From contig JAKLPV010000097.1 in the NCBI GenBank assembly GCA_022013685.1, positions 1 through 32,377 on the forward strand: a stretch of DNA of 32,377 bases, in the 5' to 3' direction. Source of the stretch: Anaerolineae bacterium. Lineage in GTDB: Bacteria > Chloroflexota > Anaerolineae > Anaerolineales > Villigracilaceae. The stretch's first letter is position 1, and each line of letters opens with the position of its first letter. The notes under the pieces are model-generated. The model made no database searches, was not told the DNA's origin, and saw nothing but the letters and a program-made list of their open reading frames with translations. The position numbers were made by a program, and so were the translations under genes. Below are positions 1 to 8,399 of this stretch, one piece after another.

Positions 1-33
1 ACGAATACGTTCGTAGTCTTCCACCGTTCTCAT
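1..33 (-). CDS. 5' end of a leftward gene, possibly IS21-type transposase (partial)
   Basis: Read on the minus strand from an ATG at 33, eleven codons give MRTVEDYERIR before the window ends. A GGAGGT ribosome binding site lies 9 nt upstream, which supports a real start. The peptide resembles the N-terminus of IstA-type (IS21 family) transposases, which often begin with a TVE-Y-x-IR motif ahead of a helix-turn-helix. This is recognition from a very short stretch, so the family is an inference. The AT-rich upstream DNA with a 23-bp imperfect direct repeat (212-234 and 248-271) fits an IS21 left end with repeated transposase-binding sites. Confidence 0.4.
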   Translation of the reverse strand, partial: MRTVEDYERIR

Positions 34-211
34 CTCCTGGGTACCTCCGGTTAATCATGTTACCGGAAATACGCTACGGTGGTCTCGTTTTCGTTATTAA
101 TTTCTACGATGGGTGCGTTCGTTTTATTTTACAAAAAACACACGCAGTGTCCTTTCGAAAAAAAATGATAGCCTGCCATTTTGATTGGGTGCCCCCGACC
201 GTTTGCCACGT

Positions 212-271
212 TCCGTTTCGCGGCCTTTTCTCGCTCGAAAACATTTCTCCGTTTCGTTGGCTGGTTCTCGC
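212..271. repeat. imperfect direct repeat in gene-free DNA, possible IS end
   Basis: Two copies of a 23-24 bp unit (212-234 and 248-271) both start TCCGTTTCG and end TTCTCGC, with a GGC core. They lie upstream of the leftward partial gene that ends the window. The stretch 34-334 holds no convincing gene: the open frames in it overlap on both strands, resemble no protein and lack good ribosome binding sites. I could not locate a terminal inverted repeat or target duplication. Confidence 0.35.
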
Positions 272-334
272 GACAACCCGCCCGCCTTCTCCAGGAAAAC
301 TAACCATTAGACGGTTTTGCCTAATGAGGATCTC

Positions 335-874
335 ATGAGTGATAATAAGAAGTCTGGAATACCGTGGTCGAAGATAATTATCGGCATAATAATATATGCA
401 CTATTCATGCTTTGGGCAACCCAACGCAATGAAAACGAACAGTCACAGCAAGAATTCGCCATGCAAACCGCGCGCGCCAATAATCAAAAAGCGATTTCTA
501 TGGATGCAACTCAAGAAATAGAAAATAAAATTAGGGACTGCATTGGAGTATATGAAGCTAGCCGTTATATTGGGACTGAGCAATGTATTATTGGCGAACT
601 TGTTAATTGGGAAGAAAGCACTGAACCCAGGGATGAATATACTGCGCCAGAAGTTACATATGCGTATTTTGATGAATTTGCTCCAAATACACTTTACCTT
701 TTCAGCTCGAACTCGGATGTATTTCTTGGTGCTTATGTTGGTGATTGCGTAAAGGTTTGGGGAAAAATTTTGGTTGATGATGCCGGAAACCCAGCATTAT
801 CTATTTATGAACACGATGGCTATGAGACATATGTCAATATTGAGAAAATCCCAGATAACATATGTATTCGTTAA
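335..874 (+). CDS. membrane-anchored hypothetical protein, possible OB-like domain
   Basis: I do not recognise a named family. The ATG at 335 is preferred over the upstream TTG at 317 because a GAGGA ribosome binding site lies at 326-330. The 179-aa protein starts with a short polar stretch and one hydrophobic helix (about residues 12-30). A Gln/Asn-rich linker and a C-terminal domain of about 110 residues follow, with four Cys. The pattern of alternating beta-like segments around 'GDCVKVWGKI' is what small OB-fold domains look like, but this is weak inference. It would sit in the membrane with the domain outside. Base composition is clearly more AT-rich than the genes to its right, so it may be acquired DNA together with the possible IS edge. 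Confidence 0.6.
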   Translation: MSDNKKSGIPWSKIIIGIIIYALFMLWATQRNENEQSQQEFAMQTARANNQKAISMDATQEIENKIRDCIGVYEASRYIGTEQCIIGELVNWEESTEPRDEYTAPEVTYAYFDEFAPNTLYLFSSNSDVFLGAYVGDCVKVWGKILVDDAGNPALSIYEHDGYETYVNIEKIPDNICIR

Positions 875-1010
875 TATCCACTCTTCAAAGCTTCCCAAGA
901 TACGTCGGAAGTGTCTCGTTTTATTATTTTTAATATCTGTTCTCTAACCACAAAACAGCTTGTGTGTTAACCCGCCGCATTCATTGATAAACCACGGTTA
1001 AAGTTTAGCC

Positions 1011-1049
1011 AAAAATCCCGCTAAACGATGATCCAAGCGGATTTTTTTT
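1011..1049 (+). terminator. hairpin with T-tract between the AT-rich gene and dinG
   Basis: AAAAATCCCGCT (1011-1022) pairs with AGCGGATTTTTT (1036-1047) apart from one mismatch or bulge, and the right arm runs into eight T residues. It lies about 140 nt after the stop at 874 and 50 nt before dinG, so it probably ends the upstream transcript. The rest of 875-1101 is AT-rich and holds no gene. Confidence 0.5.
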
Positions 1050-1086
1050 ATTCTCAGCGAAAATATCTTCATGAACATTTGTTTCA

Positions 1087-1101
1087 TGGTAAACTGACGG
1101 C
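1087..1101 (+). promoter_or_regulatory. extended -10 promoter placing the start at the dinG ATG
   Basis: TGGTAAACT (1087-1095) reads as TGn followed by a -10-like hexamer TAAACT, with exactly 6 nt to the ATG at 1102. Transcription would begin at about the A of the start codon. No Shine-Dalgarno sequence is visible, so the mRNA may be leaderless. The -35 is not convincing. Confidence 0.4.
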
Positions 1102-3897
1102 ATGAATTCTCTCGTTGTCATCGACCTTGAAACCACCGGGTTGGACCCGCAAAAAGACACCATTATTGAAATTGCCGCCATGCGTTTTAACGGCAATCGC
1201 ATCGAAGATGAGTTCGAGACGCTCATCAATCCCAACCGTCACATCCCTGAAAATATCACCCAACTGACCGGCATCGACGACGCCATGGTGCGCAATGCGC
1301 CGCGCGTGGCCGATGTGCTCGGCCATCTGGTCGATTTCTGCGGCGACCTGCCGATCTTGGGCCAAAATGTACGTTTCGATCTGGGATTTTTGCGCCGTCA
1401 CCGGGTTTTGACGCTGAACGAGGCGGTCGATACCTACGAAATGGCCTCGGTCATGCTGCCCTCGGCCGGCCGCTACAACCTGGGGGCTTTGGGCCAACTC
1501 TTGGGGATTCCCCTGCCCGCCACCCACCGCGCCATGGATGATGTGCGTGTGACCCACGCCGTTTACCTGCGCCTGGTCGATATGGCCGCGCAACTGCCGC
1601 TCGACCTGCTGGCCGAAATCGTCCGCATGGGAGAACCGCTCGAGTGGGACGGCAACTTCGGTTTCCAGGAGGCCCTGCGTTTGCGGGCCAGGGAACCGGT
1701 CAAGGCCAAACGGGTCAAACCCGGCGCCTCGGGGCCGATCTTCGCTGAAGGTGAGTCCGCTGCGGCCCGCCCGGTTGGCCCGGTCAAAGAAGTTATTCCG
1801 CTGAATGTCGACGAAGTGGCCTCCATCCTCGAGTATGGCGGGCCTTTTTCCCGTTATTTCGAAGCCTACGAGCAGCGCCCCGAGCAGATCGAAATGCTGC
1901 GGGCGGTCACCAATTCGCTGTCCTACAGCCAACACCTGATGGTCGAGGCCGGGACAGGCGTCGGTAAATCGTTCGCCTATCTCGTGCCGGCGGCGCTGTT
2001 TGCGATCCAGAACAATACGCGCGTGGTGGTTTCGACCAACACCATCAACCTGCAAGACCAGTTGATCACCAAAGACATCCCGGCGGTGCGCGAGGCGCTC
2101 AACATCCCGCTGCGCGCGGCGATTTTAAAAGGACGTTCGAATTACTTGTGCCCGCGCCGCCTGGACATTATGCGTCACCAGGGGCCGCGCAACGAGGAAG
2201 AAGTGCGCGTGCTGGCCAAGGCTCTGGTCTGGACGCTGAGCGATACCAGCGGCGACCGCGGCAACCTGAACCTGAACCGCCCGCAGGAAAAAGATGTCTG
2301 GATGAAGCTCTCGGCAGAAGATGAGGCCTGCTCCGGTGAGAATTGCGCCGGCAAAATGGGCGGGACCTGCCCGTTCTACCGCGCCAAACAGGCCGCCCAG
2401 GCCGCGCATGTTCTGGTGGTCAACCACGCCCTGCTGCTCTCGGACGTGGCCGCCGAGGGCAAGGTTTTGCCCGAGTACCAGTACCTGGTGATCGACGAAG
2501 GCCACCACCTGGAGGCCGCCACAACCGGGGCGATGTCTTTCCGTATGAGCCAGGCCGATTTCGAGCGCCTGGTGCGCGAAGTGGGCGGTTCGTCGAGCGG
2601 GGTGCTGGGCAATTTCCTGCGGGTCGCCACCGACCTGGTGCGCCCCTCCGATTTTGCCGCGCTGGCCAACATGGTCCATCGCGCATCCGACCTGACCTTC
2701 AGGCTCGAGAACCAGGCCCGCGATTTCTTCTACGGGCTGATGGAATTCATGCAATATATGCAGGAAGGCCGCCCGCAGAGCCTGTACGCTTTTTCGACGC
2801 GCATCCTGCCAGCCACGCGCACCGCGCAGGGCTGGGACGCGGTCGAGATCAGTTGGGATTCGACCGGCGAAACCATGCGCCTGCTGATCAATGTGGTTGG
2901 CGATGCCTACAAGGCCGCCAGCGAACTGTATGCCGACGGCATTCAGGAGATCGAAGACCCGCTCGGCTCACTCAGCGGGCTGTACCGCCGCCTGGTGGAG
3001 GCCGAAACCGCCATCAGCGGCATGATGCACGACCCCAAGCCCGAAACGATCTACTGGGTCGAGATCCAGCCGCAGAACAAGCGCCTGACGCTCAACACCG
3101 CTCCGCTGCGGATCGGGCCATTAATTCAAAAATATTTGTGGCATGAAAAAGAAGCGGTCATCCTGACCTCGGCCACCCTGACCGCCGCCGGTGATTTTGG
3201 CTATGTGCGCAACACCCTGATGGCCGAGGAAGCCGACGAACTGACCCTCGGCTCGCCCTTCGATTACGAAAACTCGACCCTGCTCTTCATCGGCAAGGAC
3301 ATCCCCGAGCCGAATTCTCCCGGCTACGAACAGGCCGTCAACCGTGCCATCAGCCAGACTGCGGTTGCCAGCGGCGGACGCATGCTGGCGCTGTTCACCT
3401 CCTATGCCCAGCTCAAGCGCGCCTCGCAAGCCATCGGCCCCTACCTGCGCGACCAGGATATTCAAGTTTACGAGCAGGGCGAGGGCGCTTCGCCGCAAGC
3501 CCTGCTGGAATCGTTCAAGAATACCGACCGCGCCGTTTTGCTGGGGACGCGCTCTTTCTGGGAAGGTGTGGATGTGCCCGGCGAATCACTGCAGGTGGTG
3601 GTGCTGACAAAAATCCCGTTTGAAGTGCCCTCCGACCCGATCGTTGCCGCCCGCTCTGAGACGTTTGACGACCCGTTTGGCGAGTACCAGGTGCCTGAAG
3701 CGATTCTCAAATTCCGGCAGGGGTTTGGGCGTCTGATCCGCTCCGCCAGCGACCGGGGCGTGGTCGCCATCCTCGACCGGCGCGTGCTGACCAAACAATA
3801 CGGGCGGTTGTTCCTGGGCTCACTGCCGCAGTGCACCGTCAAACAGGGCAACGCTGCCGACCTGCCCAAGCTTACTGAAAAATGGCTGGGATTATAA
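1102..3897 (+). CDS. dinG: DinG-family ATP-dependent DNA helicase with N-terminal DnaQ-like exonuclease
   Basis: This 931-aa protein joins a DEDDh 3'-5' exonuclease to an XPD/DinG-type superfamily 2 helicase. The exonuclease shows D8 and E10 (DLETTG) and H142/D147 (HRAMDD). The helicase shows Walker A GTGVGKS at 284-290, a DEGHH box at 465-469, and motifs GTRSFWEGVD (815-824) and QGFGRLIR (873-880). Four cysteines between motifs Ia and II (C350, C410, C415, C423) match the XPD/DinG 4Fe-4S site. The family unwinds DNA 5'-3' during repair and resolution of R-loops or G-quadruplexes. Exonuclease-fused DinG of Bacillus and Staphylococcus type is usually described without the cluster, so having both is notable. 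The gene stands alone and is followed by a strong hairpin at 3898. Identity is clear; the exact role is inferred from the family. Confidence 0.93.
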   Translation: MNSLVVIDLETTGLDPQKDTIIEIAAMRFNGNRIEDEFETLINPNRHIPENITQLTGIDDAMVRNAPRVADVLGHLVDFCGDLPILGQNVRFDLGFLRRHRVLTLNEAVDTYEMASVMLPSAGRYNLGALGQLLGIPLPATHRAMDDVRVTHAVYLRLVDMAAQLPLDLLAEIVRMGEPLEWDGNFGFQEALRLRAREPVKAKRVKPGASGPIFAEGESAAARPVGPVKEVIPLNVDEVASILEYGGPFSRYFEAYEQRPEQIEMLRAVTNSLSYSQHLMVEAGTGVGKSFAYLVPAALFAIQNNTRVVVSTNTINLQDQLITKDIPAVREALNIPLRAAILKGRSNYLCPRRLDIMRHQGPRNEEEVRVLAKALVWTLSDTSGDRGNLNLNRPQEKDVWMKLSAEDEACSGENCAGKMGGTCPFYRAKQAAQAAHVLVVNHALLLSDVAAEGKVLPEYQYLVIDEGHHLEAATTGAMSFRMSQADFERLVREVGGSSSGVLGNFLRVATDLVRPSDFAALANMVHRASDLTFRLENQARDFFYGLMEFMQYMQEGRPQSLYAFSTRILPATRTAQGWDAVEISWDSTGETMRLLINVVGDAYKAASELYADGIQEIEDPLGSLSGLYRRLVEAETAISGMMHDPKPETIYWVEIQPQNKRLTLNTAPLRIGPLIQKYLWHEKEAVILTSATLTAAGDFGYVRNTLMAEEADELTLGSPFDYENSTLLFIGKDIPEPNSPGYEQAVNRAISQTAVASGGRMLALFTSYAQLKRASQAIGPYLRDQDIQVYEQGEGASPQALLESFKNTDRAVLLGTRSFWEGVDVPGESLQVVVLTKIPFEVPSDPIVAARSETFDDPFGEYQVPEAILKFRQGFGRLIRSASDRGVVAILDRRVLTKQYGRLFLGSLPQCTVKQGNAADLPKLTEKWLGL

Positions 3898-3942
3898 AAA
3901 GAAGAAAGAGGAAAGAAAACCAGTCTTTCCTCTTTCTTCTTT
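3898..3942 (+). terminator. perfect purine/pyrimidine hairpin after dinG
   Basis: A 19-bp perfect inverted repeat (arms 3898-3916 and 3924-3942, loop AAACCAG) begins right after the dinG stop. The left arm is all purine and the right arm all pyrimidine, ending TTCTTCTTT. It probably acts as a terminator, although its stem is A/T-rich for one. Homopurine mirror-like tracts can also form triplex DNA. Confidence 0.6.
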
Positions 3943-4007
3943 AAATGTAGGTTTCTGAGTTTCTCTACCAGACAAAATAATTTGAACAGTAATTTGTTGC
4001 TTGTGCT

Positions 4008-4083
4008 TGTCATTTCGAGTCGCGTAGCGGGGAGAAATCTTGCGCACGATGAGAAAGATTTCTCGCTGTCGCTCGAAATGACA
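4008..4083. repeat. palindromic intergenic repeat (REP/MITE-like)
   Basis: Outer arms TGTCATTTCGAG (4008-4019) and CTCGAAATGACA (4072-4083) are a perfect 12-bp inverted repeat. An inner pair GAGAAATCTT (4032-4041) and AAGATTTCTC (4055-4064) is also perfect, giving a 76-nt cruciform-like unit. The form TGTCATTTCGAG...GAGAAATCTT is familiar as an abundant dispersed repeat in several bacterial phyla. It lies between the 3' ends of dinG and scpB, where it could also stop transcripts from both sides. Confidence 0.7.
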
Positions 4084-4119
4084 AACTATCACGAAGTTTG
4101 TCCGGTAGAAAGAAGCAGG

Positions 4120-4680
4120 TTAGCTTTTCAGCATTTGGACATCTTTTTCCAGACCGGCATCCAGATCGAGCGCCGGCAATTCAGAAAGCGAATTCAAACC
4201 GAAGTGTTGCAAGAAATCAGGGGTGGTGCCATACAAAATCGGGCGTCCGGGGCCTTCAGAGCGGCCCACTTCCTGCAAGAGTCCTTTGCTTAGCAAACTT
4301 TTCATCACGCCGTCGCTGTTAACGCCGCGGATCGCATCCACCTGCGGACGGGTAACCGGCTGCTGAAAGGCGATGATCGCCAGGGCCTCCAGCGCAGCCC
4401 GGCTCAAGTGGCTGGTCGCTTCCAGACCGAGAAAGTTCTCAACCTGTTCGGCCATTTCGGGGGCGGTCGTCAACTGCACCCGCCCGGAGTGGCGCTGCAA
4501 GCGCAATCCGCGCGCGCGCAGGTCTTCTTCGAGCGATTCCAGGCCCTTTTCGACCTGGGTTGAAGTCAGTTCGAGCGCCGCCCCCAACTGGGTTGAGGTC
4601 ACGGGTTCCGCGGCAGAGAAGAGCAATCCTTCCAACAATGCTGAAAGGCTGAGCTCGGGCAGGTTTTGAGAGTCGCTCAT
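4120..4680 (-). CDS. scpB: segregation and condensation protein B
   Basis: ScpB binds the kleisin ScpA and, with SMC, forms the bacterial condensin that organises and separates chromosomes in the cytoplasm. The 186-aa length fits the family. Two winged-helix domains are visible: an N-terminal one opening LSALLEGLLFSAAEPV (about residues 10-80) and a second containing ALEALAIIAFQQPVTRPQVD, followed by the typical RGVNSDGV and GPGRPILYGTT segments. No scpA lies next to it, whereas scpA-scpB pairs are common elsewhere. The start lacks a ribosome binding site; a GATAAT hexamer lies exactly 6 nt upstream of the ATG, suggesting leaderless expression. It is divergent from the lipoprotein gene at 4726, with only 45 nt between them. 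Confidence 0.92.
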   Translation of the reverse strand: MSDSQNLPELSLSALLEGLLFSAAEPVTSTQLGAALELTSTQVEKGLESLEEDLRARGLRLQRHSGRVQLTTAPEMAEQVENFLGLEATSHLSRAALEALAIIAFQQPVTRPQVDAIRGVNSDGVMKSLLSKGLLQEVGRSEGPGRPILYGTTPDFLQHFGLNSLSELPALDLDAGLEKDVQMLKS

Positions 4681-4682
4681 GC

Positions 4683-4692
4683 TATAATTATC
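4683..4692. promoter_or_regulatory. overlapping divergent -10 elements (scpB / lipoprotein)
   Basis: On the plus strand TATAAT occupies 4683-4688 and would serve the gene at 4726, which has its own GAGAGG ribosome binding site. On the minus strand GATAAT occupies 4692-4687, 6 nt before the scpB ATG. The two hexamers overlap by 2 nt, so the promoters probably exclude each other. No good -35 is seen for either. Confidence 0.4.
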
Positions 4693-4725
4693 CGGTTATA
4701 AATAAGTTCAAAGTGAGAGGAAGAT

Positions 4726-5286
4726 ATGTCAAGAAACATTTTACTGTCAATGCTCGTGTTAATTTTATCATCGTTGGCCTGCAACATGTTCATCGGCGGG
4801 CCTGAGTATCCGGAGACCCAGATTCCGATCTCGACCGAAACTGCCGGCACTGTTGAAGAGCAACTCAAACAAGCCATCGAAACTGCCAAAGAAACCGGCG
4901 CGTTAAGTTTCACAATCGACGAAGCCCAGTTGACATCCCTGGTTGCCCAAAAAATTGCATCCGACCCTGAATCGTTCCTGACAGAGCCGCAGGTTTTGCT
5001 GCGCGATAACGAGATCCAGATTTTTGGAAAAGCGCAACAAGGTTATTTGGCCGCCAACGTGCGGATCACGCTTTCTGCGGCGGTTGACGAAAACGCCCAG
5101 CCCAAAATTACGGTCAAATCTGTCGATTTTGGCCCCCTGCCCGCCCCTGAAGGAATGAACAACACCATCAGCGCGCTTGTCAATGAAGCCTTTACCGGAG
5201 CGCTTGGTCCCGCCGCAACCGGCTTCCGACTCGAAAACATCACCATCGCCAACGGGTTAATGACCTTCACGGGCCGAATTAAGTAG
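4726..5286 (+). CDS. small lipoprotein of unknown function
   Basis: The 186-aa product begins with a lipoprotein signal peptide whose lipobox is SSLAC, giving lipidated C19. The mature part has a linker rich in Thr, Glu and Pro, then about 130 residues of alternating strands and helices, including 'SFTIDEAQLTSLVAQKIA' and 'GYLAANVRITLSAAV'. This pattern resembles YpmS/LmeA-like (DUF2140 or DUF2993) lipid-binding-like exported proteins, but I cannot assign it firmly. The start is set by GAGAGG at 4715-4720. The next lipoprotein gene begins 22 nt after its stop. Confidence 0.75.
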   Translation: MSRNILLSMLVLILSSLACNMFIGGPEYPETQIPISTETAGTVEEQLKQAIETAKETGALSFTIDEAQLTSLVAQKIASDPESFLTEPQVLLRDNEIQIFGKAQQGYLAANVRITLSAAVDENAQPKITVKSVDFGPLPAPEGMNNTISALVNEAFTGALGPAATGFRLENITIANGLMTFTGRIK

Positions 5287-5308
5287 GCGGATTATACCAG
5301 CATCACGC

Positions 5309-6898
5309 ATGAAACCGGTCCCCCTTTTCCTCTTGCTCGCCAGCCTGCTTCTCGGCGGATGTTTTGCGCCGCGTGTCTCCTCGAGCGACCTGCAAATCCG
5401 CGTTACGGTCAACGTGGATGGGCAAAGCCTGCCGGTCGAGATTCCATCCGGCAGCGCCGTTGAACAGGCCCTTCAGGCGGCAGACGTGACCGTCGGCAGC
5501 CTGGACCGGATCGAGCCACCCGTCTATGCCCTGGTGCAGGACGGCAGTCAGGTAACCGTCCTGCGCGTGCGCGAAGAGTTCGACACCCGCCAGGTGACCC
5601 TGGCCTTCGAACGTCAGTCCATTCGCAATGAATCCCTGCCACAAGGCGAAACCCGCCTGATCCAGGAAGGCAGGAACGGCATACAGGAAATCACCACCCG
5701 GAGTCTCTTTGAAAACGGGATCGAAACCGGCTCATCGATCGTAAAAGCCGTCATCCTGCAGCCCGCCCAGCCTGAAATTGTGATGGTTGGCGTGCAAACA
5801 CCCTTCTCGTCCCTGCCCATTAACGGCAGGCTGGTTTACCTGGCTGGTGGTAACGCCTGGTTAATGGAAGGTTCAACATCCAAGCGCACCCCGCTTGTCT
5901 CCAGCGCAGACCTGGACGGGCGCATCCTGAAGCTTTCGCCCAAAGGTGATTGGCTGCTCTACACTCGCAAATCAGAAAAACCCGCCAGCGAGGAAATCAA
6001 CACCCTTTGGGCGATCAACCTGGACGACCCGACCGCCAAACCGATCAACTTGAGAGTAGCCAACGTCATCCACTTTGCCGATTGGATCCCCGGCACAACC
6101 ACCAATATCACCTATTCCACCGTCGAACCGCGCGCGGCGGCTCCCGGCTGGCAGGCCAACAACGACCTGTACACGCTCAAGTTCAGCGCCGCCGGCGTGA
6201 TCGGCAAGCCGGGGCCGGTCATCCAGGCCAACACCGGCGGCGTCTACGGCTGGTGGGGCAGCAGTTTTGCCTGGTCACCCGATGGCAAACGCCTGGCCTA
6301 TGCCCGCCCGGACGGGATTGGACTGGTCAGCTTCAGGGATAGCGAACTGGTCAGCCTGCTCGAAATTGCGCCGCTGCAAACCCTGAGCGACTGGGCGCTC
6401 ATCCCACCCCTGACCTGGGGAGCGGATTCGCGTACGCTTTACTTCGTTCACCACGCGCCGCCGCCGGGGCTGGTCAACCCGGAAGAGTCACCCTATTTCG
6501 ACCTGGGTGTTCTCTCGCTAACCTCCAGCGCCACCGTGCGCATGATACGTCAGACCGGCATGTTCGCCTATCCATCCGCTTCACCGGCCGAAGAGCTGGG
6601 TGATGAACAAGCCTTCCGAATCGCTTACCTGCAAGCGCTTTCCCCCTTGCAATCCGAGACCAGCGGCTACCGCCTGGTGGTTATGGATCGGGACGGTTCG
6701 AACCGCAAAACGCTTTTCCCTCTCGAGGGTGCGCCCGGCCTGGAGCCGCAAACCCCGCTCTGGTCGCCGGGGGACCAGGATAAAACCGCATTTATCGCGG
6801 TCGTCTATCAGGGCAACCTGTGGCTGGTCGATATCTTCAGCGGGCAAACCAGCCAGGTTACCGGCGATGGATTAATACAAAAGATAGACTGGCGATAA
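5309..6898 (+). CDS. lipoprotein with G5 domain and TolB-like beta-propeller
   Basis: The 529-aa protein has a lipoprotein signal (LLLGGC, lipidated C18), so it is anchored outside the cell. A ubiquitin-like DUF348-type segment (about residues 28-85: VDGQSLPVEI, AVEQALQAADV) is followed by a G5 domain (about 92-165, with TRSLFENGIETG). G5 domains are found on cell-wall-binding and peptidoglycan-modifying proteins. The rest (about 170-529) is a WD40/TolB-like beta-propeller with repeated SPDGKRLAYAR-type strands. I infer a wall-attached sensor or scaffold; no catalytic motif is seen. There is no ribosome binding site, and a TATACC hexamer lies 10 nt before the ATG, so a very short leader is possible. 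Confidence 0.8.
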   Translation: MKPVPLFLLLASLLLGGCFAPRVSSSDLQIRVTVNVDGQSLPVEIPSGSAVEQALQAADVTVGSLDRIEPPVYALVQDGSQVTVLRVREEFDTRQVTLAFERQSIRNESLPQGETRLIQEGRNGIQEITTRSLFENGIETGSSIVKAVILQPAQPEIVMVGVQTPFSSLPINGRLVYLAGGNAWLMEGSTSKRTPLVSSADLDGRILKLSPKGDWLLYTRKSEKPASEEINTLWAINLDDPTAKPINLRVANVIHFADWIPGTTTNITYSTVEPRAAAPGWQANNDLYTLKFSAAGVIGKPGPVIQANTGGVYGWWGSSFAWSPDGKRLAYARPDGIGLVSFRDSELVSLLEIAPLQTLSDWALIPPLTWGADSRTLYFVHHAPPPGLVNPEESPYFDLGVLSLTSSATVRMIRQTGMFAYPSASPAEELGDEQAFRIAYLQALSPLQSETSGYRLVVMDRDGSNRKTLFPLEGAPGLEPQTPLWSPGDQDKTAFIAVVYQGNLWLVDIFSGQTSQVTGDGLIQKIDWR

Positions 6899-6948
6899 AC
6901 CCGTAGGCGCGCCCCTACAAAACCACAACCTATTTTCGGAGAATTTTC

Positions 6949-7905
6949 ATGCGCATTCTTATCACCGGTGCAGCCGGGTTTCTCGGCTCGCACCTTTCAG
7001 ACCGGCTCATTGCCGAAGGCCATCAGGTCATCGGCCTGGATAACTTCATCACCGGCTCGCCGGACAACATCGCCCACCTGGCAGGCAGCGAAAATTTTAT
7101 TTTCTATCGACGCGATGTATCTGAGTACATCTTCGTGCCCGGCAAGGTAGACGCTGTCCTGCATTTCGCCTCGCCCGCCAGCCCCAATCCGCAATCGCCC
7201 ACGGCTTACTTCAACCTGCCGATCCAGACCATGAAGGCCGGGGCGCTCGGCACGCACCATGCCCTGGGTGTGGCCAAAGCCAACAATGCGCGCTACCTGC
7301 TGGCCTCCACCAGCGAAATCTACGGCGACCCGCTCGTCCACCCGCAAAGCGAAGATTATTCAGGGAATGTCGATATCACCGGCCCGCGCGCCGTTTACGA
7401 CGAAGCCAAACGCTTTGCCGAAGCCCTGACTCTGGCTTACCACCGTCAGCACGGAGTGGATACACGCATCGTGCGTATCTTCAATACCTACGGCCCGCGC
7501 ATGGACCTGGAAGATGGCCGCGCCCTGCCCAACCTGCTCAAACAAGCCCTGCTCGGCCAGCCCCTGACAGTCTACGGCGACGGGCAGCAGACCCGTTCCT
7601 TCTGCTATGTTGATGACCTGGTGGAAGGCATCGTGCGCCTGCTCTACTCGGACGAGCACATGCCGGTGAACATCGGCAACCCGGTTGAAATGACCCTGCT
7701 CCAGTTCGCCGAGACCATCAACCGCCTTACCGCCAACACGGCAGGCATCACCTATGTCGACGCCCGCTCCTCGCGCGACCCGCAGCGCCGCCGCCCCGAC
7801 ATCACCCGCGCCCAAAACATCCTCGGCTGGCAGCCCAAAGTTGACCTGGAGGAAGGCCTGCGCCGCACCATCCCCTATTTCAAAGAAAAGTTGGGGCTGT
7901 CATGA
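6949..7905 (+). CDS. NAD-dependent epimerase/dehydratase, UDP-glucuronate decarboxylase-like
   Basis: This 318-aa extended short-chain dehydrogenase has the nucleotide-binding GxxGxxG at G7-G13, a STSEIYGD segment with E123, and the catalytic pair Y150xxxK154. 'HFASPASP' and 'IFNTYGPRM' are typical of UDP-glucuronate decarboxylases, which make UDP-xylose for surface glycans; dTDP-glucose dehydratase-like enzymes are the main alternative. A GGAG site lies about 10 nt upstream of the ATG. It is the first gene of an operon and overlaps the next gene by ATGA at 7902. Pairing with GtrA points to cell-surface polysaccharide work. Confidence 0.88.
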   Translation: MRILITGAAGFLGSHLSDRLIAEGHQVIGLDNFITGSPDNIAHLAGSENFIFYRRDVSEYIFVPGKVDAVLHFASPASPNPQSPTAYFNLPIQTMKAGALGTHHALGVAKANNARYLLASTSEIYGDPLVHPQSEDYSGNVDITGPRAVYDEAKRFAEALTLAYHRQHGVDTRIVRIFNTYGPRMDLEDGRALPNLLKQALLGQPLTVYGDGQQTRSFCYVDDLVEGIVRLLYSDEHMPVNIGNPVEMTLLQFAETINRLTANTAGITYVDARSSRDPQRRRPDITRAQNILGWQPKVDLEEGLRRTIPYFKEKLGLS

Positions 7906-8399
7906 CCATGATCTTGCACAATCCCGACGAACGCGTACGCTTCACAAAATTTGCCATTGTTGGCGCAGCAGGCTCCGTCATCGACATCGTCATGATGAAC
8001 CTGCTGGTCGCCCTGGCCGGAGCGTCCCTGGTACTCGCCGGAAGCATCTCCTTTATCTGCGCCGTCATCAGCAACTTTACCTGGAATCGTCTTTGGACTT
8101 ACCCGGAATCGCGCTCCAAGCCACTCATGGGGCAATTATTTCAATTTGGCATGGTCAACGCCATCGGCCTGCTGATTCGCATCCCGATCCTGAAATTCGG
8201 CGAACCGCTGCTGGATGTCTACCTGGAAAACCTGCCAATTCAAGTAGCCTCCCAACACCACACCTTCATCAGTCACAACATAACCCTGGCAGTCGCAATC
8301 GGCATCGTCATGCTCTGGAACTTCTTCGTCAACCGTTATTGGACGTATAATGATGTTGCCATCAATAGTCCACGTATCAAGAGGAATCAGCAGCAATGA
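7902..8399 (+). CDS. GtrA family membrane protein
   Basis: The 165-aa protein has four predicted membrane helices (about residues 16-36, 41-60, 80-100 and 125-148) and the GtrA-like signatures '[12 protein letters not shown]', '[12 protein letters not shown]' and '[11 protein letters not shown]'. GtrA proteins are thought to help move or flip lipid-linked sugars for cell-surface glycosylation. Its start overlaps the stop of the sugar-nucleotide enzyme (ATGA), so the two are probably made together. The substrate cannot be told from sequence. Confidence 0.88.
   Translation: MTMILHNPDERVRFTKFAIVGAAGSVIDIVMMNLLVALAGASLVLAGSISFICAVISNFTWNRLWTYPESRSKPLMGQLFQFGMVNAIGLLIRIPILKFGEPLLDVYLENLPIQVASQHHTFISHNITLAVAIGIVMLWNFFVNRYWTYNDVAINSPRIKRNQQQ

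Noticed and set aside
57..338. Open frames on both strands in the left edge
   Set aside because: They overlap each other, resemble no family and have no good start signals; the DNA looks like a non-coding IS end.
2343..3146. Long Arg/Pro-rich open frame inside dinG
   Set aside because: It is an alternative frame of GC-rich coding DNA; the main frame holds all the helicase motifs.
6899..6948. Small GTAGG/CCTAC hairpin after the propeller gene
   Set aside because: Only a 5-bp stem without a T-tract; too small to call a terminator or a repeat family from one copy.
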